Shown: in pieces, positions 26,772 through 36,368 of the stretch | Numbering within the stretch: position 1 is the first letter of the stretch | Layout of the letters: every line of letters begins with the position of its first letter | DNA from: Saccharibacillus soli | GTDB lineage: Bacteria; Bacillota; Bacilli; Paenibacillales; Paenibacillaceae | Direction of reading: 5' to 3' | Length of the DNA stretch: 64,000 nt | Assembly: GCA_002189105.1 (NCBI GenBank) | Contig: NIOB01000004.1 | Coordinates: 264,648 to 328,647, forward strand | Made by a program: the position numbers and the translations under genes | Notes under the pieces: model-generated | What the model saw: the letters and a program-made list of their open reading frames with translations, nothing else | Told to the model about the DNA's origin: nothing | Databases searched by the model: none

Positions 26772-27701
26772 ATGAAGACCGCTAATTCTACAGCCGGATC
26801 GGGCAGCCAGACTTTCCGTTCGAGCCGCAGCCGCCGATTCCAATCGGGACTGGTCGGCTGGTTATTTATCGCAGTCGCGGTGCTGATGATTGCCGCTTTT
26901 TATTTCTATCCGATGATCCAGGCTCTGATTCTGTCCTTTAAGACTGGAACAGGCCTGAATCTCAAATTCAACGGTCTGGGTAACTATCAACGGTTGTTCA
27001 CAGACAAGATTTTCTTGACAGCGGTAAGCAACACCTTTATCTATCTGCTGTTCCAAGTGCCGCTCATGATTATTCTGGCAATGTTCTTCTCGGTTCTGCT
27101 GAATGATCGCAACCTCAAATTCAAAGGGTTCTTCCGTACCGCGATTTTCCTGCCAGCGATCACTTCCCTGGTTGCCTACTCGATCGTCTTCAAATACCTG
27201 TTCGCACCGGACGGTCTGGTGAACGCGATGCTGATGAACATTCACATCATCAGTGCACCGATCCAATGGATCTCCGATCCGTTCTGGGCGAAAGTAACGA
27301 TCATCATCGCCATTACTTGGCGTTGGACGGGTTACAACATGATCTTCTATCTGTCGGGTCTGCAAAATATCGACTCGTCGATCTATGAAGCAGCTCGCAT
27401 CGACGGCGCTTCGGCTGTTCGTCAGTTCTTCAGCATCACAGTTCCGCTGCTCAAACCGATCATCCTGTTCACGTCGATTACTTCGACCATCGGTACGCTC
27501 CAGCTGTTCGATGAAGTTATGAACATCACCAAGGGTGGCCCGGGTAACGCAACGACCACCATTTCGCAGTACATCTACAATCTGTCGTTCAAATATTCGG
27601 CGGACTTTGGTTATGCCGCAACGGTCTCGTATTCCATCGTGATTATGATTATTATCTTGTCCTTCATCCAATTCAAAGTGGCAGGTGATCGAAATGCTTA
27701 A
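26772..27701 (+). CDS. Sugar ABC transporter permease (MalF-like)
   Basis: A 309-residue inner-membrane permease with six spans (the first near residues 28-50). The EAA loop that contacts the ATPase is EAARIDGASAVRQFFSITVP. The N-terminal 25 residues are Ser/Arg-rich and cytoplasmic. Start: ATG at 26772 after GAGGAGG. It overlaps the next permease by 8 nt. No ATPase gene is present in the locus, as is common where one shared MsmX-like ATPase serves several importers. Confidence 0.93.
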   Translation: MKTANSTAGSGSQTFRSSRSRRFQSGLVGWLFIAVAVLMIAAFYFYPMIQALILSFKTGTGLNLKFNGLGNYQRLFTDKIFLTAVSNTFIYLLFQVPLMIILAMFFSVLLNDRNLKFKGFFRTAIFLPAITSLVAYSIVFKYLFAPDGLVNAMLMNIHIISAPIQWISDPFWAKVTIIIAITWRWTGYNMIFYLSGLQNIDSSIYEAARIDGASAVRQFFSITVPLLKPIILFTSITSTIGTLQLFDEVMNITKGGPGNATTTISQYIYNLSFKYSADFGYAATVSYSIVIMIIILSFIQFKVAGDRNA

Positions 27702-28518
27702 AGCCAAAAGAGCCTCCATGTATCTGTTCCTGTCCCTCGCGGCGTTCGTCTCGATCTTCCCGTTCTTCTGGATGATCGTCAGCTCGACGAACCTGTCGGT
27801 AGATGTCACCAAAGGCCGTCTCCTGCCAGGTTCGCACCTGCTGGACAATCTGCGGAATCTGACCGCAAGTGTAGACATCTGGAACGCCATGGGCAACTCA
27901 GCGAAGATCTCCATCACGACGACCATTCTGGCGATGCTGATCGCATCCCTGGCAGGTTACGGTTTTGAAGTGTACCGCAGCAAAGCCAAGGACGTTGTCT
28001 TCTCCATCCTGCTGCTGTCGATGATGATTCCATTCGCAGCCCTGATGGTTCCGCTGTATCGCATGTTCGGACAGATCACGAATTTCTTCCCGACTTTCGG
28101 AATCGACACGCCTTCGGCAGTGGTCATCCCGACCTTTACCACCGCGTTCCTGATCTTCTTCTTCCGCCAGAGCACGAAGATGTTCCCGCGTGAGCTGCTG
28201 GAAGCAGGCCGCATGGACGGTCTGTCGGAACTGGGTCTATTCTTCCGCATCTACATGCCGACGATGAAGACCACTTATGCGGCGGCAGCGATCATCACCT
28301 TCATGTCGAGCTGGAACAACTACATGTGGCCGCTCGTCATCCTGCAAACACCAGAGAACCAGACGATTCCGCTGCTGATCTCGAACCTCGGCTCCGGTTA
28401 TTCGCCGGACTACGGCCTGATTATGATGGCGATCGTCATCTCGACCATTCCAACCGCACTGGTATTCTTCCTGATGCAGAAGCACTTTGTAGCGGGTATG
28501 GTGGGGTCGGTGAAATAA
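27694..28518 (+). CDS. Sugar ABC transporter permease (MalG-like)
   Basis: A 274-residue permease with six spans. The EAA loop is EAGRMDGLSELGLFFRIYMP, and the N-terminus (LFLSLAAFVSIFPFFWMI) and C-terminus (FFLMQKHFVAGMVGSVK) are standard for the MalG branch. The ATG at 27694 is preferred over a GTG at 27685. It overlaps the MalF-like gene and ends 68 nt before a strong terminator. Confidence 0.93.
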   Translation: MLKAKRASMYLFLSLAAFVSIFPFFWMIVSSTNLSVDVTKGRLLPGSHLLDNLRNLTASVDIWNAMGNSAKISITTTILAMLIASLAGYGFEVYRSKAKDVVFSILLLSMMIPFAALMVPLYRMFGQITNFFPTFGIDTPSAVVIPTFTTAFLIFFFRQSTKMFPRELLEAGRMDGLSELGLFFRIYMPTMKTTYAAAAIITFMSSWNNYMWPLVILQTPENQTIPLLISNLGSGYSPDYGLIMMAIVISTIPTALVFFLMQKHFVAGMVGSVK

Positions 28519-28585
28519 CGGATTGCGTTTTGGGAAAGTATGCGTAGGCTCATCCGGCAGGCGCCTTCGTTTCCTTGTCCAGCCC

Positions 28586-28627
28586 AAAGCTCTTTTACCT
28601 TTAATTAAGGTGAAAGAGCTTTTTTTG
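28586..28627 (+). terminator. Terminator of the first sugar-transport operon
   Basis: AAGCTCTTTTACCTT pairs with AAGGTGAAAGAGCTT across a TAATT loop, followed by a T run. Confidence 0.9.
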
Positions 28628-28791
28628 ATTAAAAAGTTTACGTATGTATTTATTTGTAATTCTGATACAATCTGTGTATCAAAATTGAAACATGAGGATT
28701 CAAGAGGGAGGAGGTTTTCTTGCCTAATCATGGAGGCTACTTTGATAGAACCAAGTCAGTCATTTGAACTTTAAATAAAGGAGAGGTATAA

Positions 28792-31700
28792 GTGACATCA
28801 AACTTAGGTTTCAAGCGCTCCATTAGCAGAAAATTGACCGCTCTTGTCCTCACGTTCAGCGTTTTGGTTGCTCCGTACGCCACCATAGGTTCTTTCGGAA
28901 TCAATCAAGCACATGCCGCCTCAAATGATGGAATCATTCGTCCTTATGTAGCAGACCCCAATGCCAAGGAATGGATCGACTTGGGACAAAAATTCACGGA
29001 TGGACAGCAAAATTCGTTGGACATTCCGAATAAAGTAATTCAGATGTACTTCACAAGTACATCTGGAAGCACAACGCCGACAGATAATATCGCGCTGGAT
29101 AAATTTAGAGATTCCGACTTGATTGACAGTTCCATTTATAAGGGTGAACGGAATCTTCTCGAAAACTTTAATAATCAGGAGTTATATGATGGCGACGGTA
29201 CGCAGAGACCGTTTTTCGTTATTGATTCCAGCGATGGTTCCGAATTTGCGTTTGACGGGATCAGTCTATATAACTTAGGCGCAATGGAAGCAGCAAACTC
29301 CAAGCTCGATATTACAGGTTTTGTTAACGGAACAAGTACGGGTCGGGAAACCGTTACGGTGAATGGATCATCCGGTTACTCGGTTTCCATGTTAACGGCA
29401 GCCGATCTGCCATCCGCCAAATTTGGCAATGTAGATCGGGTTGAAATTTCTATGAATCCGAGTTCCGTCGCTGCAAACAGTTCAGATGGTTTGTATTTTG
29501 GTTTTAATTCTATTTCGATCAAACCGCAAGTCAGCGACACCGTAAATAGCGTTTCGGTAAGTCCAGCTGCCTCGAATGTTCAACAAGGCAGCGGTCAGCA
29601 GTTAACGGCAACCGTCAGTGTGACCGGCTCTCCTTCGCAGGCGGTTACCTGGACAAGCAGCGACCTCAGCGGCAAGGTGAGCGTGGATAGCAATGGATAT
29701 GTATCTGTTGCGGCGGACGCGGCACCTCAAGATTATACGATTACGGCTACTTCGGTTGCCGATAGCAGCAAAAAAGGAACAGCGACGGTCACCGTGACCG
29801 CTGCCCCAACGTACACGATTGCCCCGCTGTCGAACCAGATGTTGAATACGTTGACCGAGGGATACGGATCAGGCACACAGCAGCCGAAGACGGTCACGGT
29901 GACGCGTACAGGGACGGGGACGCTGTCCAACGTAGCAGCTACGCTTAACGGATCGCCATTCTTCGAGGTATCCGCATTGTCGGCAACGACATTGAACGAT
30001 AGCACACCGTCGGCAACCTTTACGCTGAAGGCCAAAGACGGTTTGGCGACGGGAACCTACACCGCAACCGTGACCGTGTCCGCGTCGAACATGACCGACC
30101 AGACGTTTACGGTGACGCAAGTCGTGCAAGCTGCTCCAACGTACACGATTGCCCCGTTGTCGAACCAGATGTTGAATCCGTTGACCGAGGGTTACGGATC
30201 AGGCACACAGCAGCCGAAGACGGTCACGGTGACGCGTACAGGAACAGGGACGCTGTCCAACGTAGCAGCTACGCTTAACGGATCGCCATTCTTCGAGGTA
30301 TCCGCATTGTCGGCAACGACATTGAACGATAGCACACCGTCGGCAACCTTTACGCTGAAGGCCAAAGATGGTTTGGCTGCGGGAATCTATACGGGGACGG
30401 TGACTGTCTCCGCGTCGAACATGACCGACCAGACGTTTACCGTGACCCAGGTTGTGCAAGCTGCCCCAACGTACACGATTGCCCCGTTGTCGAACCAGAC
30501 GTTGAATCCGTTGACCGAGGGTTACGGATCAGGCACACAGCAGCCGAAGACGGTCACGGTGACGCGTACAGGGACGGGGACGCTGTCCGACGTAGCAGCT
30601 ACGCTTAACGGATCGCCATTCTTCGAGGTATCCGCATTGTCGGCAACGACATTGAACGATAGCACACCGTCGGCAACCTTTACGCTGAAGGCCAAAGATG
30701 GCTTGGCGGCAGGAACCTACACGGCAATGGTAACCGTCTCCGCGTCGAACATGACCGACCAGACGTTTACCGTGACCCAGGTTGTGCGAGCTGCCCCAAC
30801 GTACACGATTGCCCCGCTGTCGAACCAGACGTTAAACCCGTTGACCGAGGGTTACGGATCAGGCACACAGCAGTCGAAGACGGTCACGGTGACGCGTACG
30901 GGAACAGGTACGTTGTCCAACGTGAGCGCTGCATTGAGCGGAACACAAGCGGCATCGTTCGAGGTGTCGGCGCTGTCCGCCACGACATTGAACGATAGCA
31001 CGCCATCGGCAACCTTTACGCTGAAGGCCAAAGACGGTTTGGCGGCTGGAATCTACACCGCAACCGTGACCGTGTCCGCGTCGAACATGACCGACCAGAC
31101 GTTTACCGTGACCCAGATTGTGCAAGCCGCCCCAACCTACACCATTGCTCCAATCCTGAACCAGATTTTGAATCCGGTGGTTGCGGGGTATCCATCGGGC
31201 ACGCAGGAAACGAAGACGATCACCGTAACGCGCACGGGAACAGGTACGTTGTCCAACGTGACCGCTGCATTAAGCGGAGCGCAAGCAGCATCGTTTGAAG
31301 TGTCCGCGCTTTCAGCGACGACGCTGAATGACAGCACACCATCGGCAGCGTTTACGGTAAAGGCCAAGGACGGCCTTGCTGCCGGGACCTACACGGCAAC
31401 CGTGACCGTGTCCGCGTCGAACATGACCGACCAGACGTTTACGGTGACCCAGATTGTATCGGCTCCAGGTCAAGCAGCTGCTCCTTCTGCCAGCCCGGGT
31501 GGAGGTGCAGTAGCGGCCGGAACTCTGGTGACTTTGAGCACTGTGACCAGCGACAGCATGATTCATTACACAACGGATGGCAGTGAGCCGACAGCGAACA
31601 GTCCGGTTTATATGGCGCCTGTAGCTGTAAATTCAGCCATGACGATCAAAGCCATCGCGGTGAAAGAAGGCTTAGTCAGCAGTCCGGTGCTTACGGCTTC

Positions 31701-33078
31701 TTACACGATCACGGTTCCGAATCCGTCAACGCCAACTCCGACGCCAGAGACTCCAGTCACTCAGACACCTGCGCCTCCTCCTGCTCCAGCGACGCCTATT
31801 CCTTCTTCGCCAGTCCCAAGCACTACTTCGGGCGTTGATGTACTGGTTAACGGCAAAGTTGAAAATGCGGGAACGGCGACTACTTCTACACGTGGTGACC
31901 AATCTGTGGTTACGATCGCAGTGGACGAACAAAAACTCCGGCAGCGCCTAGACGCGGAAGGAAGCGGAGCAGTCATTACGATCCCGGTCAATCAGACCTC
32001 TGATGTTGTAGTCGGTGAGCTGAACGGTCAAATGGTAAAAAACATGGAAAATAAACAAGCCGTTGTTGAACTTCGGACGAATCGGGCAACGTATACGCTG
32101 CCTGCACAGCAAATCGATATTGATGAAGTGTCTTCGCAGGTAGGTGCAAACGCAGCTTTACAGGACATCCGCGTGAAAATCGAAATCTCAGCCGTGGATG
32201 CCAAGACGCAGCAAACGGTAGAGCAGGCGGCAAGCAGCGGCGGTTTCGTCAATGTGGCGCCGGCACTCGACTTCACGGTTCGCGCGACTTACGGGGATCG
32301 GACGGTAGAGGTCAATCAATTTAAGAGCTATGTCAAACGTACAATTGCGATTCCTGACGGAGTTGATCCAAACCGGATTACAACGGGGGTTGTCGTCGAT
32401 CCTGACGGAACTTCCCGGCATGTGCCGACCAAAGTCATTCAAATCGATGGCCGGTTCTATGCGGAGATCAACAGCCTGACCAACAGCACGTATTCGATTG
32501 TCTGGCATCCGATGACCTTCGCTGATGTCACAAGCGGCTGGGCTCAGACGGCGGTGAATGATATGGGTTCACGGATGGTCGTGAACGGATTCCAAGATGG
32601 CAGTTTCCGTCCAAACCAGGATATGACTCGCGCGGAGTTTGCAGAGGTTATGGTGCGTGGTCTGGGACTCAAGCCGCAAACAGGCAAGGCGCGTTTCAGC
32701 GACGTTCAAGAAGGAGATTGGTACAATGAAGCCATTCTCACGGCTTCCCAGTATGGACTCATTGAAGGGTTCGAGGACGGGACATTCCGTCCACAGGATA
32801 ACATCACCCGTGAGCAAGCGATGCAGATCATGGCGAAAGCGATGAAGGTGAGTGGCTTGAAACAGAAACTTGCTGCTGGAGATGCGGCAGCGCTTCTTGT
32901 TCCTTTTGCGGATGCGGCGAAGGTATCGGCATGGGCGAAGAACAGCGTGGCAGATAATCTGCAAGCAGGAATTGTAACGGGCCGAGGCGAGAAGATGCTG
33001 GCTCCACAAGCGGGCATTACCCGCGCGGAAGTTGCTTTGATGATTAGAAATCTGCTCGACCGCTCGGATCTGATTTAA
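28792..33078 (+). CDS. Large surface protein with five tandem repeats and SLH anchor
   Basis: A 1428-residue secreted protein. In order: a long signal peptide cut near AHAA (about residue 41); an unrecognised, perhaps jelly-roll, domain (45-245); a Big2 Ig-like domain (about 250-336); five tandem repeats of 110-112 residues (337-890), each starting YTIAP and ending FTVTQ; a chitobiase/FN3-like C-terminal-type domain (about 900-975, with MIHYTTDGSEPT); a Pro/Thr linker; a region of unknown fold (1013-1240); and SLH repeats (1241-1428) that hold it on the wall. Start: GTG after AAAGGAGAGG. The stalk-like repeats suggest an adhesin or wall-displayed glycan-binding protein. The target is unknown. 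Confidence 0.88.
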   Translation: MTSNLGFKRSISRKLTALVLTFSVLVAPYATIGSFGINQAHAASNDGIIRPYVADPNAKEWIDLGQKFTDGQQNSLDIPNKVIQMYFTSTSGSTTPTDNIALDKFRDSDLIDSSIYKGERNLLENFNNQELYDGDGTQRPFFVIDSSDGSEFAFDGISLYNLGAMEAANSKLDITGFVNGTSTGRETVTVNGSSGYSVSMLTAADLPSAKFGNVDRVEISMNPSSVAANSSDGLYFGFNSISIKPQVSDTVNSVSVSPAASNVQQGSGQQLTATVSVTGSPSQAVTWTSSDLSGKVSVDSNGYVSVAADAAPQDYTITATSVADSSKKGTATVTVTAAPTYTIAPLSNQMLNTLTEGYGSGTQQPKTVTVTRTGTGTLSNVAATLNGSPFFEVSALSATTLNDSTPSATFTLKAKDGLATGTYTATVTVSASNMTDQTFTVTQVVQAAPTYTIAPLSNQMLNPLTEGYGSGTQQPKTVTVTRTGTGTLSNVAATLNGSPFFEVSALSATTLNDSTPSATFTLKAKDGLAAGIYTGTVTVSASNMTDQTFTVTQVVQAAPTYTIAPLSNQTLNPLTEGYGSGTQQPKTVTVTRTGTGTLSDVAATLNGSPFFEVSALSATTLNDSTPSATFTLKAKDGLAAGTYTAMVTVSASNMTDQTFTVTQVVRAAPTYTIAPLSNQTLNPLTEGYGSGTQQSKTVTVTRTGTGTLSNVSAALSGTQAASFEVSALSATTLNDSTPSATFTLKAKDGLAAGIYTATVTVSASNMTDQTFTVTQIVQAAPTYTIAPILNQILNPVVAGYPSGTQETKTITVTRTGTGTLSNVTAALSGAQAASFEVSALSATTLNDSTPSAAFTVKAKDGLAAGTYTATVTVSASNMTDQTFTVTQIVSAPGQAAAPSASPGGGAVAAGTLVTLSTVTSDSMIHYTTDGSEPTANSPVYMAPVAVNSAMTIKAIAVKEGLVSSPVLTASYTITVPNPSTPTPTPETPVTQTPAPPPAPATPIPSSPVPSTTSGVDVLVNGKVENAGTATTSTRGDQSVVTIAVDEQKLRQRLDAEGSGAVITIPVNQTSDVVVGELNGQMVKNMENKQAVVELRTNRATYTLPAQQIDIDEVSSQVGANAALQDIRVKIEISAVDAKTQQTVEQAASSGGFVNVAPALDFTVRATYGDRTVEVNQFKSYVKRTIAIPDGVDPNRITTGVVVDPDGTSRHVPTKVIQIDGRFYAEINSLTNSTYSIVWHPMTFADVTSGWAQTAVNDMGSRMVVNGFQDGSFRPNQDMTRAEFAEVMVRGLGLKPQTGKARFSDVQEGDWYNEAILTASQYGLIEGFEDGTFRPQDNITREQAMQIMAKAMKVSGLKQKLAAGDAAALLVPFADAAKVSAWAKNSVADNLQAGIVTGRGEKMLAPQAGITRAEVALMIRNLLDRSDLI
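29800..31458 (+). repeat. Five in-frame tandem repeats of about 330 nt
   Basis: Units start near 29800, 30130, 30460, 30790 and 31126 (periods 330, 330, 330 and 336). The first three are almost identical even at synonymous positions. Copies 4 and 5 carry a two-residue insertion and more changes. This gradient suggests recent expansion or gene conversion. Confidence 0.9.
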
Positions 33079-33098
33079 ATCGCATATTTGAAAAAGAA

Positions 33099-33123
33099 GC
33101 GCCTCGGCTGAGGCGTTTTTTTT
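33099..33123 (+). terminator. Terminator after the surface-protein gene
   Basis: CGCCTC-ggct-GAGGCG followed by eight T. Confidence 0.9.
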
Positions 33124-33298
33124 GGATGCTCGTCTTTTTGGATGCTCGTATGTGGAGGTTCGCAAAACGTTTACTTGTCCATTTAAGGAGCGAACGAAAC
33201 GTAAAATGAAGGAATTTAAACAAAAAATGATAGAACGTTTATCTGTCTGGTAAAAGGGTACAAATCCATAGAACAACATCAACTGGAGGTGTATCGAG

Positions 33299-33493
33299 AT
33301 GGCAACGAAAGAGTTAGCGATGCATGAGAAACTCGAAATACACGAATTGGTGATTCTCAAGACGTCCTGTGTCACCAAGGCGGTAGCGATGTCGGGATTG
33401 GTTCAAGACGAGAAGCTCAAAGCGCTGATCGAGGAAGACATTGAAAATTCAGCGCAGGCAGTCGACGAATTGAAGGCACTTCTAATCAGCTAA
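33299..33493 (+). CDS. Small spore-coat-F-like protein (YraG type)
   Basis: A 64-residue protein resembling Bacillus YraE/YraG. It begins MATKELAMHEKLEIHEL and then has helices around LKALIEEDIENSAQAVDEL. These proteins are half-length relatives of spore coat protein CotF and are made in sporulation. GGAGGT precedes the ATG. It is 13 nt from the full CotF-domain gene, and the two probably act together. Confidence 0.75.
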   Translation: MATKELAMHEKLEIHELVILKTSCVTKAVAMSGLVQDEKLKALIEEDIENSAQAVDELKALLIS

Positions 33494-33506
33494 GGAGGGA
33501 TTCCAC

Positions 33507-33824
33507 ATGACGACGCCCAAATCGATGACGAAGGAAACACTGGTCAAAGCCGTCACGCCAATGGACGACATGGCGATTGCAACGGATATGCTGCTGTCGG
33601 CCAAGACAGCTGTTCGCACCTATGCGGTTGCTCTGACGGAAGCCGCTTCACCCCGAGTGCGAAAAGTGCTGAAGTCCCAGCTGGATACGGCCATCAAGAC
33701 GCATCAGAAGATCGCTGATTATATGATCGAAAACGAGATGTACCATCCTTACGATCTTGATGAGCAGATTGAACATGATATGAAAAAGTCGGAGATCGCG
33801 CGTAATCTGATCGAGACGAAGTAA
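33507..33824 (+). CDS. CotF-domain spore coat protein
   Basis: A 105-residue protein with the Coat_F four-helix domain, seen as DMLLSAKTAVRTYAVALTE, the middle region around VRKVLKSQLDTAIKTHQKI, and ADYMIENEMYHPYD. The motif of Ala-rich helix, Leu-Asp-x-Ala-Ile, then Tyr near the C-terminus is standard for CotF proteins on the spore surface. Start: ATG after AAGGAGG. It is in an operon with the 64-residue gene. Confidence 0.85.
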   Translation: MTTPKSMTKETLVKAVTPMDDMAIATDMLLSAKTAVRTYAVALTEAASPRVRKVLKSQLDTAIKTHQKIADYMIENEMYHPYDLDEQIEHDMKKSEIARNLIETK

Positions 33825-33860
33825 GATAACCGACCGTTCACATAAACACCCGTCACCTCA

Positions 33861-33891
33861 CCCATCTTCCGCCAAGGGAGATGGGCTTTTT
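33861..33891 (+). terminator. Terminator after the CotF pair
   Basis: CCCATCTTCC-gccaa-GGGAGATGGG followed by CTTTTTG. Confidence 0.85.
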
Positions 33892-34000
33892 GTGTGTGGA
33901 TATATGTGTGTGGAAATAAAAGAAGAGATCCAGCCAAACTCATCGAATAGATAAGGATTAGATCGGAATAAAACAGGCAGGAAAGGGTGAAAGCAGACAG

Positions 34001-34621
34001 ATGGGCTGCGACATTACGTTATATTGCGAAGGTTATATCGACGGTCGGTGGATCAATATCGATCGCTGGTATAGACAGACGGGATGGCCGGAGATCGGCG
34101 TCACGGAACGTGAAGGATTCAGTCAGGTCGATCTGATTGATGGAGCGCGGGATTATGGTTTGTTTTATCTGCTGGCGGGTGTACGGGGGAGTGAGGCGGA
34201 TAGCAGCTATCCACCGATTGCTCCGCCCAAGGGGCTGCCCAGCGAATGGGATGCCCTGCTCAGTCAGGAATATGATTATGGCGATCTGCCGGATCACGCC
34301 AATTTTCATCATGCTTCCCATCTGACGCTGCGTGAACTCAAGCAAAGCGGCTATGGGCAAAAGATGCCGCTTCGCGGCTGGGTGGATGAAGCCGACCATA
34401 ATGAGATAATGAACCAGCTGCTGCAAGGTCAGCGGTATCAGTCACATTTTATCGATGTGAAGGCAGACCCGCATTGGCGGGAGGGCAAGGTCTACCGCGA
34501 GTGGGAAGGCTACCTCAATCTGCATCTGACTTCCATAATGGAGCAGATGGAGCAGCTCAAAAAAGAGTGGCGAATCGATAGCGATGATGAAGTGCGGATT
34601 GTATTCTGGTTCGATAATTAA
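34001..34621 (+). CDS. MGCDI-family protein, phage-like
   Basis: A 206-residue soluble protein of the family that begins MGCDIxxY. Similar proteins occur in phages and soil bacteria. Visible blocks are DGRWINIDRWY, GLFYLLAGVRG, IAPPKGLPSEWD and HASHLTLREL, which match the usual order in that family. The function is not known. It may be of phage origin but no other phage gene is near. GAAAGGGTG precedes the ATG. Confidence 0.65.
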   Translation: MGCDITLYCEGYIDGRWINIDRWYRQTGWPEIGVTEREGFSQVDLIDGARDYGLFYLLAGVRGSEADSSYPPIAPPKGLPSEWDALLSQEYDYGDLPDHANFHHASHLTLRELKQSGYGQKMPLRGWVDEADHNEIMNQLLQGQRYQSHFIDVKADPHWREGKVYREWEGYLNLHLTSIMEQMEQLKKEWRIDSDDEVRIVFWFDN

Positions 34622-34633
34622 CGGTGCCAGCCG

Positions 34634-35683
34634 TCAGAGCGCCCCAATCAGCCGCAAATAATGGCTCCGCAGCTGGTCGCGGAGCGATTCCGGCTCCAGA
34701 ATCCGAATGGAGGCGCCCCATGCAGCAAGGAACGAGACGATAAAATCGGTCTCCTGCGGCTCGTAGTGACCGGAAAGGATCAGATGCTCTCCGGGTGCTG
34801 CCCCGGCAGCTTCCGCTTGCAGCGCTTCCGATCTTTCCGGTTCCGGCGCTGCACTTAGCGCCATCGACGGATAGAGCCTGCGCCGCAGCCCGGCTGCGGC
34901 TTCGGGCGCAACAGCGCAGCGGAAGGCAATCGCTGACGCAGAGGGCTTACGCAGCGTATGCGCGTCTCGCAGGTCGAAGGTGCGCAGCGCTTCGACAGGC
35001 TTGTCGGCGGTGCGCTCCGCCGACTGAACCCGATCGCAGCGGAATACGCGGTATTCCTGCTTGCCCAGATCGTAAGCGCGGCAGTACCAGAAGCCGCGCG
35101 AGGCATACACGGCAAAAGGCTGAATCCGCCTTAGCGCCGAAGCCTGATCTTCCGGCGATTGGGGCATGGGCGAATCGCCATTCTGCTGACTGCGCCTGCT
35201 CGCAGGCGCCGCATATCGGATCTCCAGCACTTCGCCCTGCACAGCGGCCCGCAGCAGCGTCTCCAGACAAGCCCCCGCTTCGGCGGGTTCGTCCGGATAG
35301 AAGGCGATTCGATGCCGGAACTGCTCGATCTGATCGCGCTGCGGCGCGGAGACCACCTCCAGAAATTTGGCATGGATCGAGTCGAACGGAACATTCAGCG
35401 CATCGTCCGATAGGCCGCGCATCGTCTGGATGGCCAGATACAACGCCAGCACTTCACGGGTCGTGAATGATACGGGAGGCAGGGAGGCGGTCTCCAGCAC
35501 CCGATAACCGCCGCTTCGTCCCCGGTCGGCATACAGCGGCAGACCCAGAGCTTCCAGCGCTTCAATGTCACGCAGCGCGGTACTGCGTGAGATGCCAAAT
35601 TCGTCCATGAGCTGCCGCAGGGTAAAATTCCGCTGCCGATAGGCGTAGCGCTGCATCAGTTGGAGACGTTCAGATTTGTTCAT
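34634..35683 (-). CDS. YafY-type regulator with WYL domain
   Basis: A 349-residue transcriptional regulator. The N-terminal HTH_11 (residues 1-60) contains FTLRQLMDEFGISRSTALRDI. A WYL domain at about 150-245 has ALRRIQPFAVYASRGFWYCRAY, and a C-terminal WCX-like region follows. WYL regulators sense a ligand, often nucleotide-related, and usually control an adjacent gene. The ATG at 35683 has AAGGAGG upstream; the TTG two codons earlier is too close. It is divergent from the VOC gene, its likely target. Confidence 0.88.
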   Translation of the reverse strand: MNKSERLQLMQRYAYRQRNFTLRQLMDEFGISRSTALRDIEALEALGLPLYADRGRSGGYRVLETASLPPVSFTTREVLALYLAIQTMRGLSDDALNVPFDSIHAKFLEVVSAPQRDQIEQFRHRIAFYPDEPAEAGACLETLLRAAVQGEVLEIRYAAPASRRSQQNGDSPMPQSPEDQASALRRIQPFAVYASRGFWYCRAYDLGKQEYRVFRCDRVQSAERTADKPVEALRTFDLRDAHTLRKPSASAIAFRCAVAPEAAAGLRRRLYPSMALSAAPEPERSEALQAEAAGAAPGEHLILSGHYEPQETDFIVSFLAAWGASIRILEPESLRDQLRSHYLRLIGAL

Positions 35684-35822
35684 CGGCAAGACCTCCTTCT
35701 TTTTTAGATCAGACTTATTTGCGGTTCGATATTTATTTATTATTCGATGAATAGGTTTCAGGTTCTGACACCTTTAAGATGTACGCTATACGTGTAGATT
35801 ACATTTGAAGGAGGAACCCCTC

Positions 35823-36299
35823 ATGACTCAAGAGAACCCCAAGAACCCAACCGATCTTCAGCTCGAAGCGATTCCGTTTCTGTCGCTGAATGGGCGCGCC
35901 GCAGAAGCCATCGCTTTTTACGAGCAGACACTGGATGCCCAGGTGCTGCTGAAGGTGAGTTACGCAGAGATGGCGAAGATGGACCCCGAGTTCCACTATG
36001 AAAAGGGACAGGAGCATTACATCACGCATTCGGTACTTCAGATTGGCATCAATAAGCTGATGATTGCGGAAGAACAGATGGATACCACGCGTCCCTGGCA
36101 GGCGGGCAATGACTTCTCCTTATGCTTGCAGTCGCGCGACCATGACGCCATCGTACGAGCTTATAACCAACTGACGCAGGATAAGCGAACGCAGATTCTG
36201 ATTCCCCTGACAGCTAATTCGTTCAGCAGCGGTTATGGAGCGGTACGTGATCCTTTTGGAGTTGTCTTTCAATTTACGGTAACACGTCACAATTTTTAA
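35823..36299 (+). CDS. VOC-superfamily protein, PhnB-like
   Basis: A 158-residue protein of the PhnB/3-demethylubiquinone-like VOC group. It starts with IPFLSLNGRAAEAIAFYEQT and ends YGAVRDPFGVVFQF, the two strongly conserved halves of the fold. The metal-ligand positions common in glyoxalases are not all present. Start: ATG at 35823 after AAGGAGG. It is divergent from the YafY-type gene. Confidence 0.85.
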   Translation: MTQENPKNPTDLQLEAIPFLSLNGRAAEAIAFYEQTLDAQVLLKVSYAEMAKMDPEFHYEKGQEHYITHSVLQIGINKLMIAEEQMDTTRPWQAGNDFSLCLQSRDHDAIVRAYNQLTQDKRTQILIPLTANSFSSGYGAVRDPFGVVFQFTVTRHNF

Positions 36300-36339
36300 A
36301 GGTAGAGCAAACTTGAACGATAAGCGTCATACCAAGGAG

Positions 36340-36368
36340 AGGGCTGTCCAACCGGGCAGTCCTTTTTT
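36340..36368 (+). terminator. Terminator after the VOC gene
   Basis: AGGGCTGTCC-aacc-GGGCAGTCCT with two G-T pairs, then TTTTT. Confidence 0.8.
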
